Below, piece by piece: positions 7,421 to 14,566 of a stretch of DNA of 34,820 nucleotides. Made by a program: the position numbers and the translations under genes. A model generated the notes under the pieces. That model saw only the letters and a program-made list of their open reading frames with translations. It ran no database searches and was not told the origin of the DNA. Origin of the DNA: an uncultured Oscillospiraceae bacterium (GTDB lineage: Bacteria; Bacillota; Clostridia; Oscillospirales; Oscillospiraceae); NCBI GenBank assembly GCA_910584835.1, contig CAJUEG010000024.1, positions 1 to 34,820 of the forward strand, read 5' to 3'. Numbering within the stretch: position 1 is the stretch's first letter; the number at the start of each line of letters is the position of its first letter.

Positions 7421-7499
7421 TGGCGGAAACGCCATGTCCCGGGAAATACCGGGCGCCTGAACGAATTTAACTGGACTTCGCCACGCGAGGTCGAAGGAG
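7421..7499 (+). promoter_or_regulatory. Hairpin leader in front of rplQ
   Basis: The 168-base rpoA-rplQ spacer contains three hairpins in a row: TGGCG/CGCCA with a GAAA tetraloop (7421-7434), CCCGG/CCGGG (7438-7442 with 7449-7453), and CTTCG/CGAAG (7476-7480 with 7492-7496). The last stem covers the first bases of the rplQ ribosome-binding site AAGGAG (7494-7499), so folding would hide it and ribosome or protein binding could open it. There is no U-run. A leader acting on rplQ translation is an inference from position. Confidence 0.42.
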
Positions 7500-7508
7500 T
7501 GCTTAGAA

Positions 7509-7850
7509 ATGGCTAAAAACCGCAAGCTGGGGCGTCCCAGCGACCAGCGCCGCGCCATGCTGCGCGCCATGACCACCTATCTGCTGGAGAACGGGCAGAT
7601 CAAGACCACCTACGCCCGCGCGAAGGAGGTCGCCCCCATTGCCGAGAAGATGATCACCCTGGCCAAGAAGAACGACCTGGCCGCCTACCGTCAGGCCCTG
7701 AGCTACCTCACCAAGGAGGATGTGGCCAACAAGCTGTTCCACGAGATCGGTCCCAAGTACGCCGACCGCAGCGGCGGCTACACCCGGGTTCTGAAGATGG
7801 GTCCCCGCCGCGGCGACGCGGCCGAGCTGGCCATTATCCAGCTGGTGTGA
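7509..7850 (+). CDS. rplQ: 50S ribosomal protein L17
   Basis: The 113-residue product is L17, near the peptide exit tunnel of the large subunit. The start KNRKLGRPSDQRRAMLRAM and the segment NGQIKTTYARAKEVAPIAEKMITLAK are diagnostic, and the protein ends ELAIIQLV as usual. This is the short bacterial form. AAGGAG at 7494-7499 is 9 bases upstream. It is the last gene of the alpha operon and is followed after 8 bases by a perfect terminator hairpin. Confidence 0.97.
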   Translation: MAKNRKLGRPSDQRRAMLRAMTTYLLENGQIKTTYARAKEVAPIAEKMITLAKKNDLAAYRQALSYLTKEDVANKLFHEIGPKYADRSGGYTRVLKMGPRRGDAAELAIIQLV

Positions 7851-7858
7851 TTTAAGAG

Positions 7859-7889
7859 AGCTCCCCCGCCCACCGGCGGGGGAGCTTTT
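7859..7889 (+). terminator. Intrinsic terminator of the spc-alpha operon
   Basis: A perfect 12-bp GC-rich stem (7859-7870 with 7875-7886) with a CACC loop is followed by TTTT. It begins 8 bases after the rplQ stop and ends the ribosomal operon. Confidence 0.93.
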
Positions 7890-7937
7890 GTATAGGGCAG
7901 AGAGCAGCTGGAAAATGGTCAATTTGTGGGGAAACAC

Positions 7938-7966
7938 TTGACAAGCTGGAAATTAGGCGCTATAAT
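7938..7966 (+). promoter_or_regulatory. Consensus vegetative promoter of the lysine-riboswitch transcript
   Basis: TTGACA at 7938-7943 and TATAAT at 7961-7966 are both perfect sigma-A boxes separated by exactly 17 bases. Transcription would start near 7973, about 20 bases before the riboswitch aptamer. Confidence 0.92.
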
Positions 7967-7993
7967 TTTTGTACAATTTAAGTGAATACTGTT

Positions 7994-8226
7994 TGATAGA
8001 GGCGCGGACGTCATGCGTACCGCGAAACCAAGGCCAGGCAGCCGGTTTCGCGGGAGAGGGGCGGCCGCCGAAGGAGAACGGGCCTGCCTGGGCCCCTATC
8101 CTGGGCCGCGGGAGAATATCTCGCGGACTGTCACAAGTCGTGGAGCGCTATCAGTTCGCCGCCGGATTGTTTTGGCTGGCGGGTTTCGTCCATACCGGGC
8201 GCTTCCTATGGAAGCGCCCGTTTTTT
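7994..8226 (+). promoter_or_regulatory. Lysine riboswitch (L box) with terminator platform
   Basis: This leader carries the ordered conserved blocks of the lysine riboswitch: GATAGAGG (7995-8002) followed by GCGGAC and the GCGTACC turn, GCCGAAGG (8067-8074), GGACTGTCAC (8125-8134) and GTGGAGCGCTATC (8140-8152). P1 closes with TGATAG (7994-7999) pairing to CTATCA (8148-8153). The downstream expression platform ends in an intrinsic terminator at 8196-8226. Lysine binding is expected to favour termination and switch off the transporter downstream. Known L-box targets include lysine biosynthesis genes and NhaC-type transporters, which fits the gene that follows. Confidence 0.93.
8196..8226 (+). 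terminator. Riboswitch-controlled intrinsic terminator
   Basis: An 11-bp perfect stem (8196-8206 with 8210-8220), loop TAT, is followed by six Ts (8221-8226). It lies 43 bases after the aptamer P1 strand and about 160 bases before the transporter start, so read-through is needed to express that gene. Confidence 0.92.
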
Positions 8227-8388
8227 GTGGGAGCGCGAGGAGATCCGCGCAGGGGAGCCTGGACTGAAGCGAGGGCAAAAGCCCGGGGCACGCGCAGTCG
8301 GACCGGGTTTTGCCCGAGCCGGAGGGATGGCGACCCGGCCGCGCGGTCAATCCGGGCGTGACAATGAGAACAACAAGGAGAGAGTGCC
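8227..8388 (+). other. Untranslated leader between riboswitch terminator and transporter start
   Basis: This 162-base stretch has no credible gene. It contains a small hairpin GCGCG/CGCGC (8233-8237 with 8246-8250). A longer imperfect stem pairs 8273-8286 with 8303-8315 (13 bp plus one bulged G), without a T-run. AAGGAG at 8375-8380 is the ribosome-binding site of the transporter. Confidence 0.6.
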
Positions 8389-10119
8389 ATGAGAACGAGA
8401 AGAAACCGTCTGGGCTTGATTGCGCTGATGATCATGCTGATCTTTGCCCTGACCACCACCGGCTTCGCCGCGTCCGCCGACCCCACCGAGGAGACCGGCA
8501 CCAAAATGATCGAGTGCCCTGACTGCGGTGCGCTGGGCGTGGTGCTCTCCGACGGGGGAGAAGGGGTCGCCTGTGAGAGCTGCGGGGGCAGCGGCTATAT
8601 TCACTCCCCCAGCCGGTACTACAATACCCCATGGGCCCTGTTGCCCCCGATCATCGCCATTGCGCTGGCCCTTATCACCAAGGAGGTATATTCCTCCCTG
8701 TTTATCGGCATTCTGGTGGGCGGGCTGCTGTACTCCAACTTCAGCTTTGAAGGTACGGTGCTCCACGCGTTCCAGGACGGGATCGTGGCGTCCCTGTCCG
8801 ACAGCTACAACGTGGGCATCCTCATCTTTTTGGTGATCTTGGGGGCCATTGTGTGCCTGATGAACAAAGCGGGGGGGTCCGCCGCCTTTGGCCGCTGGGC
8901 GCAGAAGAACATCAAAACCCGGGTGGGGGCCCAGCTGTCCTCCGTTGTGCTGGGCTGCCTGATTTTTATCGACGACTACTTTAACTGCCTCACCGTGGGC
9001 AGCGTCATGCGGCCCATTACCGACAAGCACAACGTCTCCCGGGCCAAGCTGGCCTACCTCATCGACGCCACCGCCGCGCCCATCTGCATCATTGCCCCTA
9101 TCTCCTCCTGGGCCGCCGCCGTGGCCGCCTTTGCGGAGGACGGGCAGGGGCTGAATCTGTTTATCCGGGCCATCCCGTATAACTTCTACGCCCTGCTCAC
9201 CATTGTGATGATGGTGGGGCTGGTGGTGCTCAACGTGGACTTCGGACCCATGGGCAGGCACGAAAAGAACGCCGTGGAGAACGGGGACCTGTTCTCCGGC
9301 TCCAACCCTTACGCCATGATGGATGAGGAGATCAACGAGTCCAAGGGCACTGTGCTGGACCTGGTGCTGCCCATTGCGGTGCTGGTGGTGAGCTGTGTGG
9401 TGGGCATGATCTACTCCGGCGGGTTTTTCTCCGGGGAGGACTTTGTCTCCGCGTTCTCCAACTCCGACGCCTCCGTGGGCCTGATGCTGGGTTCCGTCTT
9501 TGGGCTGGTGTTCACCCTGGTGTACTACCTGATTCGAAAGGCCATGACCTTTAAGGAGATGATGGCCTGCATTCCCGAGGGCTTTAAAGCCATGGTGCCC
9601 GCCATCATGATCCTCACCTTCGCCTGGTCCCTGAAGAGCATGACCGACTCCCTGGGCGCAAAATACTTCGTGCGCGACTTTGTGCGCTCCGCTTCCGGCA
9701 TCCAGGTGCTTCTGCCCGTCATCGTGTTCGCGGTGGGCTGTCTGCTGGCCTTCGCCACCGGCACCTCCTGGGGCACCTTCGGCATCCTGATCCCCATTGT
9801 TCAGAGCGTGTTCCCCATGGACGCCCCCCTGGCCATCATCTGCATTTCGGCCTGCATGGCGGGCGCGGTGTGCGGCGACCACTGCTCTCCCATCTCCGAC
9901 ACCACCATTATGGCCTCCGCCGGAGCACAGTGCGACCACGTCAACCACGTATCCACCCAGCTGCCCTATGCCATCTCCTGCGCGGCAATATCAGGCGTTA
10001 CATACGTGATTGCCGGAGTGCTGGCCTCCGCGGGCGCTCCCGGACTGCTGGCGCTGCCCATCGGCGTGTTGCTGATGCTGGGGTTCCTGTTCGTGATGAA
10101 AAGGATGACGCGCAATTAA
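8389..10119 (+). CDS. NhaC-family antiporter, probable lysine transporter, with N-terminal zinc-ribbon-like extension
   Basis: The 576-residue protein belongs to the NhaC Na+/H+ antiporter family. Family marks include the IDDYFNCLTVGSVMRPITD segment, the ATAAPICIIAPISSW segment, GTSWGTFGILIPI and GDHCSPISDTTIMASAG. There are roughly eleven or twelve hydrophobic helices. Because a lysine riboswitch precedes it, lysine import or exchange is the best-supported role; NhaC-type genes with L boxes have been predicted as lysine transporters (LysW). Residues 1-30 resemble a signal peptide or first helix. They are followed by a hydrophilic part with C43, C46, C62 and C65 in two CxxC pairs, like a DnaJ-type zinc ribbon, before the first conserved helix near residue 80. 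This extension is unusual for the family. The ATG has AAGGAG 8 bases upstream. Confidence 0.88.
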   Translation: MRTRRNRLGLIALMIMLIFALTTTGFAASADPTEETGTKMIECPDCGALGVVLSDGGEGVACESCGGSGYIHSPSRYYNTPWALLPPIIAIALALITKEVYSSLFIGILVGGLLYSNFSFEGTVLHAFQDGIVASLSDSYNVGILIFLVILGAIVCLMNKAGGSAAFGRWAQKNIKTRVGAQLSSVVLGCLIFIDDYFNCLTVGSVMRPITDKHNVSRAKLAYLIDATAAPICIIAPISSWAAAVAAFAEDGQGLNLFIRAIPYNFYALLTIVMMVGLVVLNVDFGPMGRHEKNAVENGDLFSGSNPYAMMDEEINESKGTVLDLVLPIAVLVVSCVVGMIYSGGFFSGEDFVSAFSNSDASVGLMLGSVFGLVFTLVYYLIRKAMTFKEMMACIPEGFKAMVPAIMILTFAWSLKSMTDSLGAKYFVRDFVRSASGIQVLLPVIVFAVGCLLAFATGTSWGTFGILIPIVQSVFPMDAPLAIICISACMAGAVCGDHCSPISDTTIMASAGAQCDHVNHVSTQLPYAISCAAISGVTYVIAGVLASAGAPGLLALPIGVLLMLGFLFVMKRMTRN

Positions 10120-10146
10120 AACCGCCGCGCGCCCTGATAAACGGCA

Positions 10147-10180
10147 CAAACCGCCTCCCGGAAAGCCGGGGGGCGGTTTG
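10147..10180 (+). terminator. Strong hairpin after the transporter gene, probable terminator
   Basis: A 15-bp stem (10147-10161 with 10166-10180, one T-G pair, AAAG loop) begins 27 bases after the transporter stop. Only three Ts, within the stem end, are present, so termination is likely but not typical. Confidence 0.65.
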
Positions 10181-10388
10181 CGCCTATAGTGAATGAGATG
10201 GAATGGAGCGGTTCAGCCGCGCCGCTTTGTTTTCCAGACGGTCAGAATCAGACCGGCCAGCACGGCCGCCTCCATCACCCCGTCGGCCGTTTGCAGGGCA
10301 AGCGCCTGGCCCCGGCCGCGGAGGATATACCGGCCCGCCGCACAGCTTCATGGCGAACTCCCGGCAGTCCAAGAAATCCGCCGCGCAC
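10181..10388. other. Non-coding stretch, no supported gene
   Basis: Nothing convincing is encoded here. A 62-codon frame on the minus strand (10184-10372) has biased composition and no ribosome-binding site. Another minus-strand frame ends in a short hydrophobic segment with a basic tail but has a stop just upstream, so it is at best a gene remnant. Confidence 0.4.
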
Positions 10389-10439
10389 TTGCATTGCCCC
10401 GCTTTTTATGATATAAATAAGCTCATAACATATGTAACA
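10389..10439 (+). promoter_or_regulatory. Promoter and candidate operator of the SorC-type regulator
   Basis: TTGCAT (10389-10394) and TATAAA (10412-10417) are separated by 17 bases. Just downstream of the likely start, TATGTAACA (10431-10439) contains ATGTAACA, the reverse complement of TGTTACAT in the dhaL promoter. This suggests autoregulation by the protein encoded next. Confidence 0.6.
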
Positions 10440-10464
10440 CATTTCGGATGTAAGGAGCAACTTT

Positions 10465-11400
10465 GTGGAGCTGAGTCTGGAGAAGCAAAAAAAGCTGGCC
10501 TATGTGGCCCGGCGGTATTACCTGGATGACCGGAAGCAGAGCGATATCGCCCAGGAGCTGGGGGTATCCCGCCCGCTGGTCAGCCGGATGCTGTCCGAGG
10601 CCCGGGAGCTGGGCATCGTGGAGATCACGGTCCACGAGCCGGGAACCCGGACCGCCCGGCTTTTGGACCGGCTGCGGCTGTCCGGGTGCGTCCGGGGCGG
10701 CGTGCTGGTGGAGGACGGCGGGGATAATGACGCCACCAACCGCCTGCTCTCCCAAGGGGCCGTGGAGCTGCTGGGGCAGCTGGGCGCCCGGCGGCTGGGG
10801 GTAGGCTGGGGCTACCTCATCGGCCAGCTGGTGACCTGGCTGGAGGAAAACCCCCGGCCGGACAGCGCGGTCACCGATATCTGTCCCCTAGTGGGCAATG
10901 CCAGCATCCCCGCCCGCAACTACCAGTCCAACGAAAATGTGCGGCTGATGGCCCAGCAGCTGGGGGCCATCCCCCATTTCCTCTACCTGCCCGCCCTGCC
11001 GGAGAGCCTGGAGGAGAAGCAGGTGCTGTGCTCCACCGAGGTCTACCGCCAAATATACCAGCAATGGGAGCGGCTGGACACGGCGCTGGTCAACATCGGG
11101 GACTACCCGTCCAGCCCCGACTTCGCCTCCCTGGTCCGGTACGGCAGCCTACTTCAGCGCCAGCGGGCCTGCGGGCGGATGCTGATTTACTATTTTAACG
11201 AGGCCGGGGCGGTGATCCAGTCGGACCAGGACTTCGCCATTCAGGTCCCCATCGGCGTCCTGCGGCGGTGCCCCAACATCATTGGGGTGTGTTCCGCCAA
11301 CACCAGCGCAAAGGCGCTGAAGGGCGCCTTGAAGACCGGCATATTCACCCATTTGGTCGCCCGGTCGAGGCTGGTTGAGGCGCTGCTTGACAATCAATAG
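10465..11400 (+). CDS. SorC/DeoR-type sugar-binding transcriptional regulator
   Basis: The 311-residue protein has an N-terminal helix-turn-helix at about residues 20-50 (SDIAQELGVSRPLVSRMLSEA). A SorC-type effector domain follows, with the typical GVGWGYLIGQL segment and an isomerase-like fold to the end (CPNIIGVCSANTSAKALKGAL). SorC regulators respond to phosphorylated sugars or polyols. The start is GTG at 10465 with AAGGAG at 10452-10457. It is followed by dhaL and dhaK in the same direction, with separate promoters, so it most likely controls them and responds to dihydroxyacetone or a related phosphate. The effector is inferred. Confidence 0.88.
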   Translation: MELSLEKQKKLAYVARRYYLDDRKQSDIAQELGVSRPLVSRMLSEARELGIVEITVHEPGTRTARLLDRLRLSGCVRGGVLVEDGGDNDATNRLLSQGAVELLGQLGARRLGVGWGYLIGQLVTWLEENPRPDSAVTDICPLVGNASIPARNYQSNENVRLMAQQLGAIPHFLYLPALPESLEEKQVLCSTEVYRQIYQQWERLDTALVNIGDYPSSPDFASLVRYGSLLQRQRACGRMLIYYFNEAGAVIQSDQDFAIQVPIGVLRRCPNIIGVCSANTSAKALKGALKTGIFTHLVARSRLVEALLDNQ

Positions 11401-11424
11401 CATTTGCGGCTACCTGGATCGCAC

Positions 11425-11448
11425 AGGCGGTTTGGGGAGCCGCTTTTT
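11425..11448 (+). terminator. Weak intrinsic terminator after the regulator gene
   Basis: AGGCGG (11425-11430) pairs with CCGCTT (11440-11445, one G-U) and is followed by a T5 run. The stem is short, so efficiency is uncertain. Confidence 0.55.
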
Positions 11449-11512
11449 GTATAGTTCCCATAGTTTGCGCATGGTTTAACTGTGAAAAACAGGGAAAACC
11501 GCCCTCACAGGA

Positions 11513-11559
11513 TTGACTTATGTTACATGGTGTGGTATTGTTTTTGCACAGACGTAACA
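11513..11559 (+). promoter_or_regulatory. dhaL promoter with operator-like repeats
   Basis: TTGACT (11513-11518) and TATTGT (11536-11541) are 17 bases apart. TGTTACAT (11521-11528) lies in the spacer and GTAACA (11554-11559) lies downstream in inverted orientation. The same octamer occurs at the promoter of the upstream SorC-type regulator, so these are probable operator half-sites. GGAGGTGA (11574-11581) is a perfect ribosome-binding site for dhaL. Confidence 0.68.
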
Positions 11560-11588
11560 AATTCTGATTTCCAGGAGGTGACGGGAGG

Positions 11589-12197
11589 ATGACCAGAATC
11601 GAACTTGCCGCACGGCTGAAGCATGCCTGCGCGTCGGTGCTGGCGGCGGAGGCCGAGCTGACGGAGATCGACTCCCGCTTTGGCGATGCGGACCACGGCC
11701 TGACCATGGCCAAGATCGCCGGGGCCATCGAGCGCGCGGTGGACCAGTCGGAGGGGGGCATCCGATCCATGCTGGACAGCGCGGCCATGGCGGTCATGGC
11801 GCTGAACGGCGGCAGCGCGGTCCCCCTGTGGAACACATGGCTGGACGGGATGCAGGAGGGAGCCCCGGAGGGGGACGAAGTCGATGTGGCGGGCCTGCAG
11901 GCCATGTTCGCCCGGGCGCTGGAGGAGCTGGACGATATGTCCGGCGCCAAGGTAGGGGACAAGACCATGATGGACGCGGTGATCCCGGCCAGCCAGGCCA
12001 TCGCTGCCTATCAGGGGGACGACGAAGGCGCTTTGTTTGCCGCCGCCGCCCGGGCCGCCGCCCAGGGGGCGGAGAACAGCAGGGAATTCGTGTCCAAATT
12101 TGGCCGCGCCAAAAGCTACGGCGCCCAGACCATCGGCACCCCGGACGCCGGGGCGGCGTCCATGTCCTATTTCTTCCAGGGCCTGGCGCGGGCCTAA
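11589..12197 (+). CDS. dhaL: Dihydroxyacetone kinase subunit DhaL
   Basis: The 202-residue protein is the nucleotide-binding subunit of dihydroxyacetone kinase. The Mg-nucleotide aspartates are present as D28, D33 and D35 in DSRFGDADHG, corresponding to D30, D35 and D37 of Escherichia coli DhaL. Further family motifs are ALNGGSAVPLW, GAKVGDKTMMDAVIPAS and GRAKSYGAQTIGTPDAGAAS. In PTS-type systems DhaL holds ADP that is rephosphorylated by DhaM, but no dhaM is seen nearby. The partner dhaK follows after 186 bases, the reverse of the common dhaK-dhaL order. The true substrate could be another small ketose. Confidence 0.9.
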   Translation: MTRIELAARLKHACASVLAAEAELTEIDSRFGDADHGLTMAKIAGAIERAVDQSEGGIRSMLDSAAMAVMALNGGSAVPLWNTWLDGMQEGAPEGDEVDVAGLQAMFARALEELDDMSGAKVGDKTMMDAVIPASQAIAAYQGDDEGALFAAAARAAAQGAENSREFVSKFGRAKSYGAQTIGTPDAGAASMSYFFQGLARA

Positions 12198-12383
12198 GAA
12201 CCTGTAGTCACAGCCTCAAACGGCCGCCTGGCCGGATCCTTGTCCGCCATGCCGCGTAAAATTTTCTTAAAACAGACCAATTATTACTGCAAAATTCGCC
12301 TTGTCCGGCGGGCAAATCCCCGGGCCATACGGCATTTCCGGCCATAAATACAGGCTCTAAGATTTTAAAGGAGAGGTACCCGT

Positions 12384-13382
12384 ATGAAAATGAAGAAGTT
12401 TATCAACGCACCCGAGACCATCACCGATGAGGAACTCACCGGCCTGGGCCTGGCCTATCCCGACATTCTGGATGTGGACGGACACCTGGTGATCAGCAAG
12501 GACCTGGCTGACGCCGACCGCGTCACCATCGTCACCTACGGCGGCTCCGGGCACGAGCCCGCCCAGGCCGGGTTTGTGGGCAGGGGGATGCTGGACGTTC
12601 AGGCGGTGGGCGATATCTTTGCCGCCCCCAACGGGCAGCTGGTGTTCGACGCCATGAAGCTGGCGGACAAGGGCCATGGCGTGCTGCTGCTCACCTTGAA
12701 CTACGCCGGCGACCAGCTGGCCGGCAAGCAGGCCATGAAGCTGGCCAAGAAGGCGGGGCTGAATGTCCGCCAGGTGGTCACCGGCGAGGAGATTCAGTAC
12801 GATCCCAGCGGCGAGGACAACAAGCGGGGCCTGGCCGGGGCGGTGGCCCTGTACCACATCGCGGCGGCCGCGGCCCGGGAGGGCAAGAGCCTGGACGAGG
12901 TGGCCGCCATCGCCCAGCGCTACGCCGACAGCATGGCCTCCGTCACCGTCAAGTCTACCGACGCCACCCACCCCCAGAACGGCATGTCCTTCGGCGATCT
13001 GGGCGAGACCGACCTGATGGAGATCGGCGCGGGCCAGCACGGCGAGGGCGGCGGCGTCCGGGTGCCGATGATGTCGTCTAAGGATACCGTGGCCACCGTG
13101 GCGGACGCCCTGAGCAAAAAGCTGGAGCTGAAGGCCGGGGACAAGGCGTTTGTTATGATCAACGGCTGCGGCGCCACGACTATGATGGAGATGCTGGTGC
13201 TGTTCAAGGACACCGTAGAGTTTCTGAAGGCAAAGGGCGTGGAGGTCGTGGCCAGCATGGTGGGCGAGATCCTCACCGTGCAGGAGGCGGGCGGCTTCCA
13301 GATGAACATCGCCAAGTGGGACGAGGAGTTCATCCGCCTGTGGGGCGCCCCCTGCCACACCCCCGCCTACAGCAAGGAATAG
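12384..13382 (+). CDS. dhaK: Dihydroxyacetone kinase subunit DhaK
   Basis: The 332-residue protein is the substrate-binding subunit of dihydroxyacetone kinase. Two key histidines are present: H57 in YGGSGHEPA and H219 in GAGQHGEGG, matching H56 and H218 of Escherichia coli; the latter forms the covalent hemiaminal with the ketone. Other motifs are NYAGDQLAGK and INGCGATTMMEM. Length is normal for the separate subunit. AAAGGAGAGG upstream provides the ribosome-binding site. Together with DhaL it should convert dihydroxyacetone or a similar ketotriose or ketotetrose to its phosphate. Confidence 0.92.
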   Translation: MKMKKFINAPETITDEELTGLGLAYPDILDVDGHLVISKDLADADRVTIVTYGGSGHEPAQAGFVGRGMLDVQAVGDIFAAPNGQLVFDAMKLADKGHGVLLLTLNYAGDQLAGKQAMKLAKKAGLNVRQVVTGEEIQYDPSGEDNKRGLAGAVALYHIAAAAAREGKSLDEVAAIAQRYADSMASVTVKSTDATHPQNGMSFGDLGETDLMEIGAGQHGEGGGVRVPMMSSKDTVATVADALSKKLELKAGDKAFVMINGCGATTMMEMLVLFKDTVEFLKAKGVEVVASMVGEILTVQEAGGFQMNIAKWDEEFIRLWGAPCHTPAYSKE

Positions 13383-13444
13383 CTGAGAAGACGCGTCAAT
13401 CCGTAACACGCAGGCGCTGCCTGCCGATTTGAGGAGGAAAAAAT

Positions 13445-13768
13445 ATGTCCGCCGAGTATATGCACATCGGCATCCCCATCACCAACCGCAAGCCCAATAT
13501 GGTCTACAACGAGGGGGCCAAGTTCTGGGTGAGCCAGGTGGATGACTATGACTATAAAATCGAATACCTGAAATTTGAGGAGGGGACCCCCTTCCCCGAG
13601 GAGATCCACCGCCACCCCCATGTGGCCTATAAGGTGGACGACCTGGAAAAATATGTCGCCGACGCCGACAGCGTGATCTGCGGCCCCATGGAGGCCAACG
13701 AAAAGGGAGACCGCCTGGCCTTTGTCTGGAAGGACGGCGCGATTTTGGAGCTGTACCAGGAGGCGTAG
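13445..13768 (+). CDS. Small VOC-fold (glyoxalase-like) protein
   Basis: The 107-residue protein looks like a single vicinal-oxygen-chelate module. It starts with a strand carrying a possible metal ligand (EYMHIGIPI) and has a central HRHPHVAYKVDDLEKYV segment. The final strand AFVWKDGAILELYQ carries the expected glutamate. VOC proteins include glyoxalases, isomerases and dioxygenases, and the reaction here cannot be told. It follows dhaK by 62 bases with its own GAGGAGG, so a role linked to triose metabolism, such as dealing with methylglyoxal-type by-products, is possible but only inferred. Confidence 0.72.
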   Translation: MSAEYMHIGIPITNRKPNMVYNEGAKFWVSQVDDYDYKIEYLKFEEGTPFPEEIHRHPHVAYKVDDLEKYVADADSVICGPMEANEKGDRLAFVWKDGAILELYQEA

Positions 13769-13803
13769 CGGCGCTTGCTCCCTCCGGGTAAGAAAAAGCC
13801 TGA

Positions 13804-13874
13804 CGGGGCGCGCGAAAGGCGCGCCCCGCTCATTGACCCGCCTAAAATGCGCATGGCGGCAATTGCCGCCATGC
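13804..13874. repeat. Two inverted repeats between convergent genes
   Basis: A 9-bp GC stem (GGGGCGCGC/GCGCGCCCC with a GAAAG loop, 13804-13826) is followed by a perfect 24-base palindrome centred on AATT at 13851-13874. They sit between the 3' ends of the VOC gene and the opposing tetR-type gene. Neither has a proper T-run on the plus strand; a T5 lies beyond the first stem on the minus strand. They probably act as a bidirectional transcription end. Confidence 0.6.
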
Positions 13875-13908
13875 CGGAACCGCGTTTGAACTCCCCCGGC
13901 GCAGAGGG

Positions 13909-14472
13909 TCAGCCCTCCCCCAGCCGGGCCAGGTATTGGGCCCCCTGGGCGATAAACGCCTGGGCGTCAAAGGCGCCGTTTTGGATCGCCTCCTGGACGA
14001 TGATGCCGTCGGACACCAGCAGAAGCAGCCATGTGAGGAAGTCCGCGGACACATGGGCCCGTTCGGCAATTTTCCCGCTGATCAGCCGCTGAAATTCCCC
14101 ATAGCGGCGCACCAGCTTCTCCCGCAGCACCTCGTCCCCCGCCTGGGCTTCGCACAAAAGGTGCATGCGCAGGCCGGCGGAGGCGATGTCACGCTCCACC
14201 ACATATTTTGCCAGGCGCTGGAGGGAGGTGTCCTTTTCCTTGTTCTCCGTCCAGCGGACGAAGTCGTCCCACTGCTCGCTGAGATAGCGGTCGGCCAGGT
14301 CAAACAGTATCTCGCCCTTGGCCTTGTAGTGATAGTACAGCGTCCCCTTGGACACGCCGGACTCTTTTGCGATATCCGCCAGGGAGATGTCCCCCCACGT
14401 CCCGGTTTCCAGCAAAACCTGGGCCGCGTTCAATACCGCCGCTTTGACGTCGTCTTTTCTCGGTGCTGCCAT
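13909..14472 (-). CDS. TetR-family transcriptional repressor
   Basis: The 187-residue protein has a canonical TetR DNA-binding domain: helix-turn-helix at about residues 30-50 (SLADIAKESGVSKGTLYYHYKAKGEIL). The all-helical ligand-binding part is family-specific. The ATG at 14472 has GGAGG upstream on the minus strand. It is transcribed away from the five-gene oxidoreductase/kinase operon, and a perfect inverted repeat at the start of that operon is the likely binding site. Ligand unknown; a substrate or intermediate of the operon is the natural guess. Confidence 0.92.
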   Translation of the reverse strand: MAAPRKDDVKAAVLNAAQVLLETGTWGDISLADIAKESGVSKGTLYYHYKAKGEILFDLADRYLSEQWDDFVRWTENKEKDTSLQRLAKYVVERDIASAGLRMHLLCEAQAGDEVLREKLVRRYGEFQRLISGKIAERAHVSADFLTWLLLLVSDGIIVQEAIQNGAFDAQAFIAQGAQYLARLGEG

Positions 14473-14537
14473 AAATGCCTCCAGATCCCGGGACCGCCGC
14501 CGGGGCGCAGCGGTCCCATTGAGATAGTTATCAAGCC

Positions 14538-14566
14538 ATTATACCATCGGAAACGGGGCCTGTCCA
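14538..14566 (-). promoter_or_regulatory. Promoter of the TetR-type gene
   Basis: On the minus strand, TGGACA (complement of 14561-14566) and TATAAT (complement of 14538-14543) are 17 bases apart. The -35 box falls inside the hairpin at 14555-14576. Confidence 0.72.

Noticed and set aside
7969..8361. 130-codon plus-strand frame over the riboswitch region
   Set aside because: It overlaps the lysine aptamer and terminator, whose conserved RNA motifs explain the sequence; no ribosome-binding site or family resemblance.
10184..10372. 62-codon minus-strand frame after the transporter
   Set aside because: Pro/Gly/Arg-rich composition, no ribosome-binding site, and no resemblance to a known protein.
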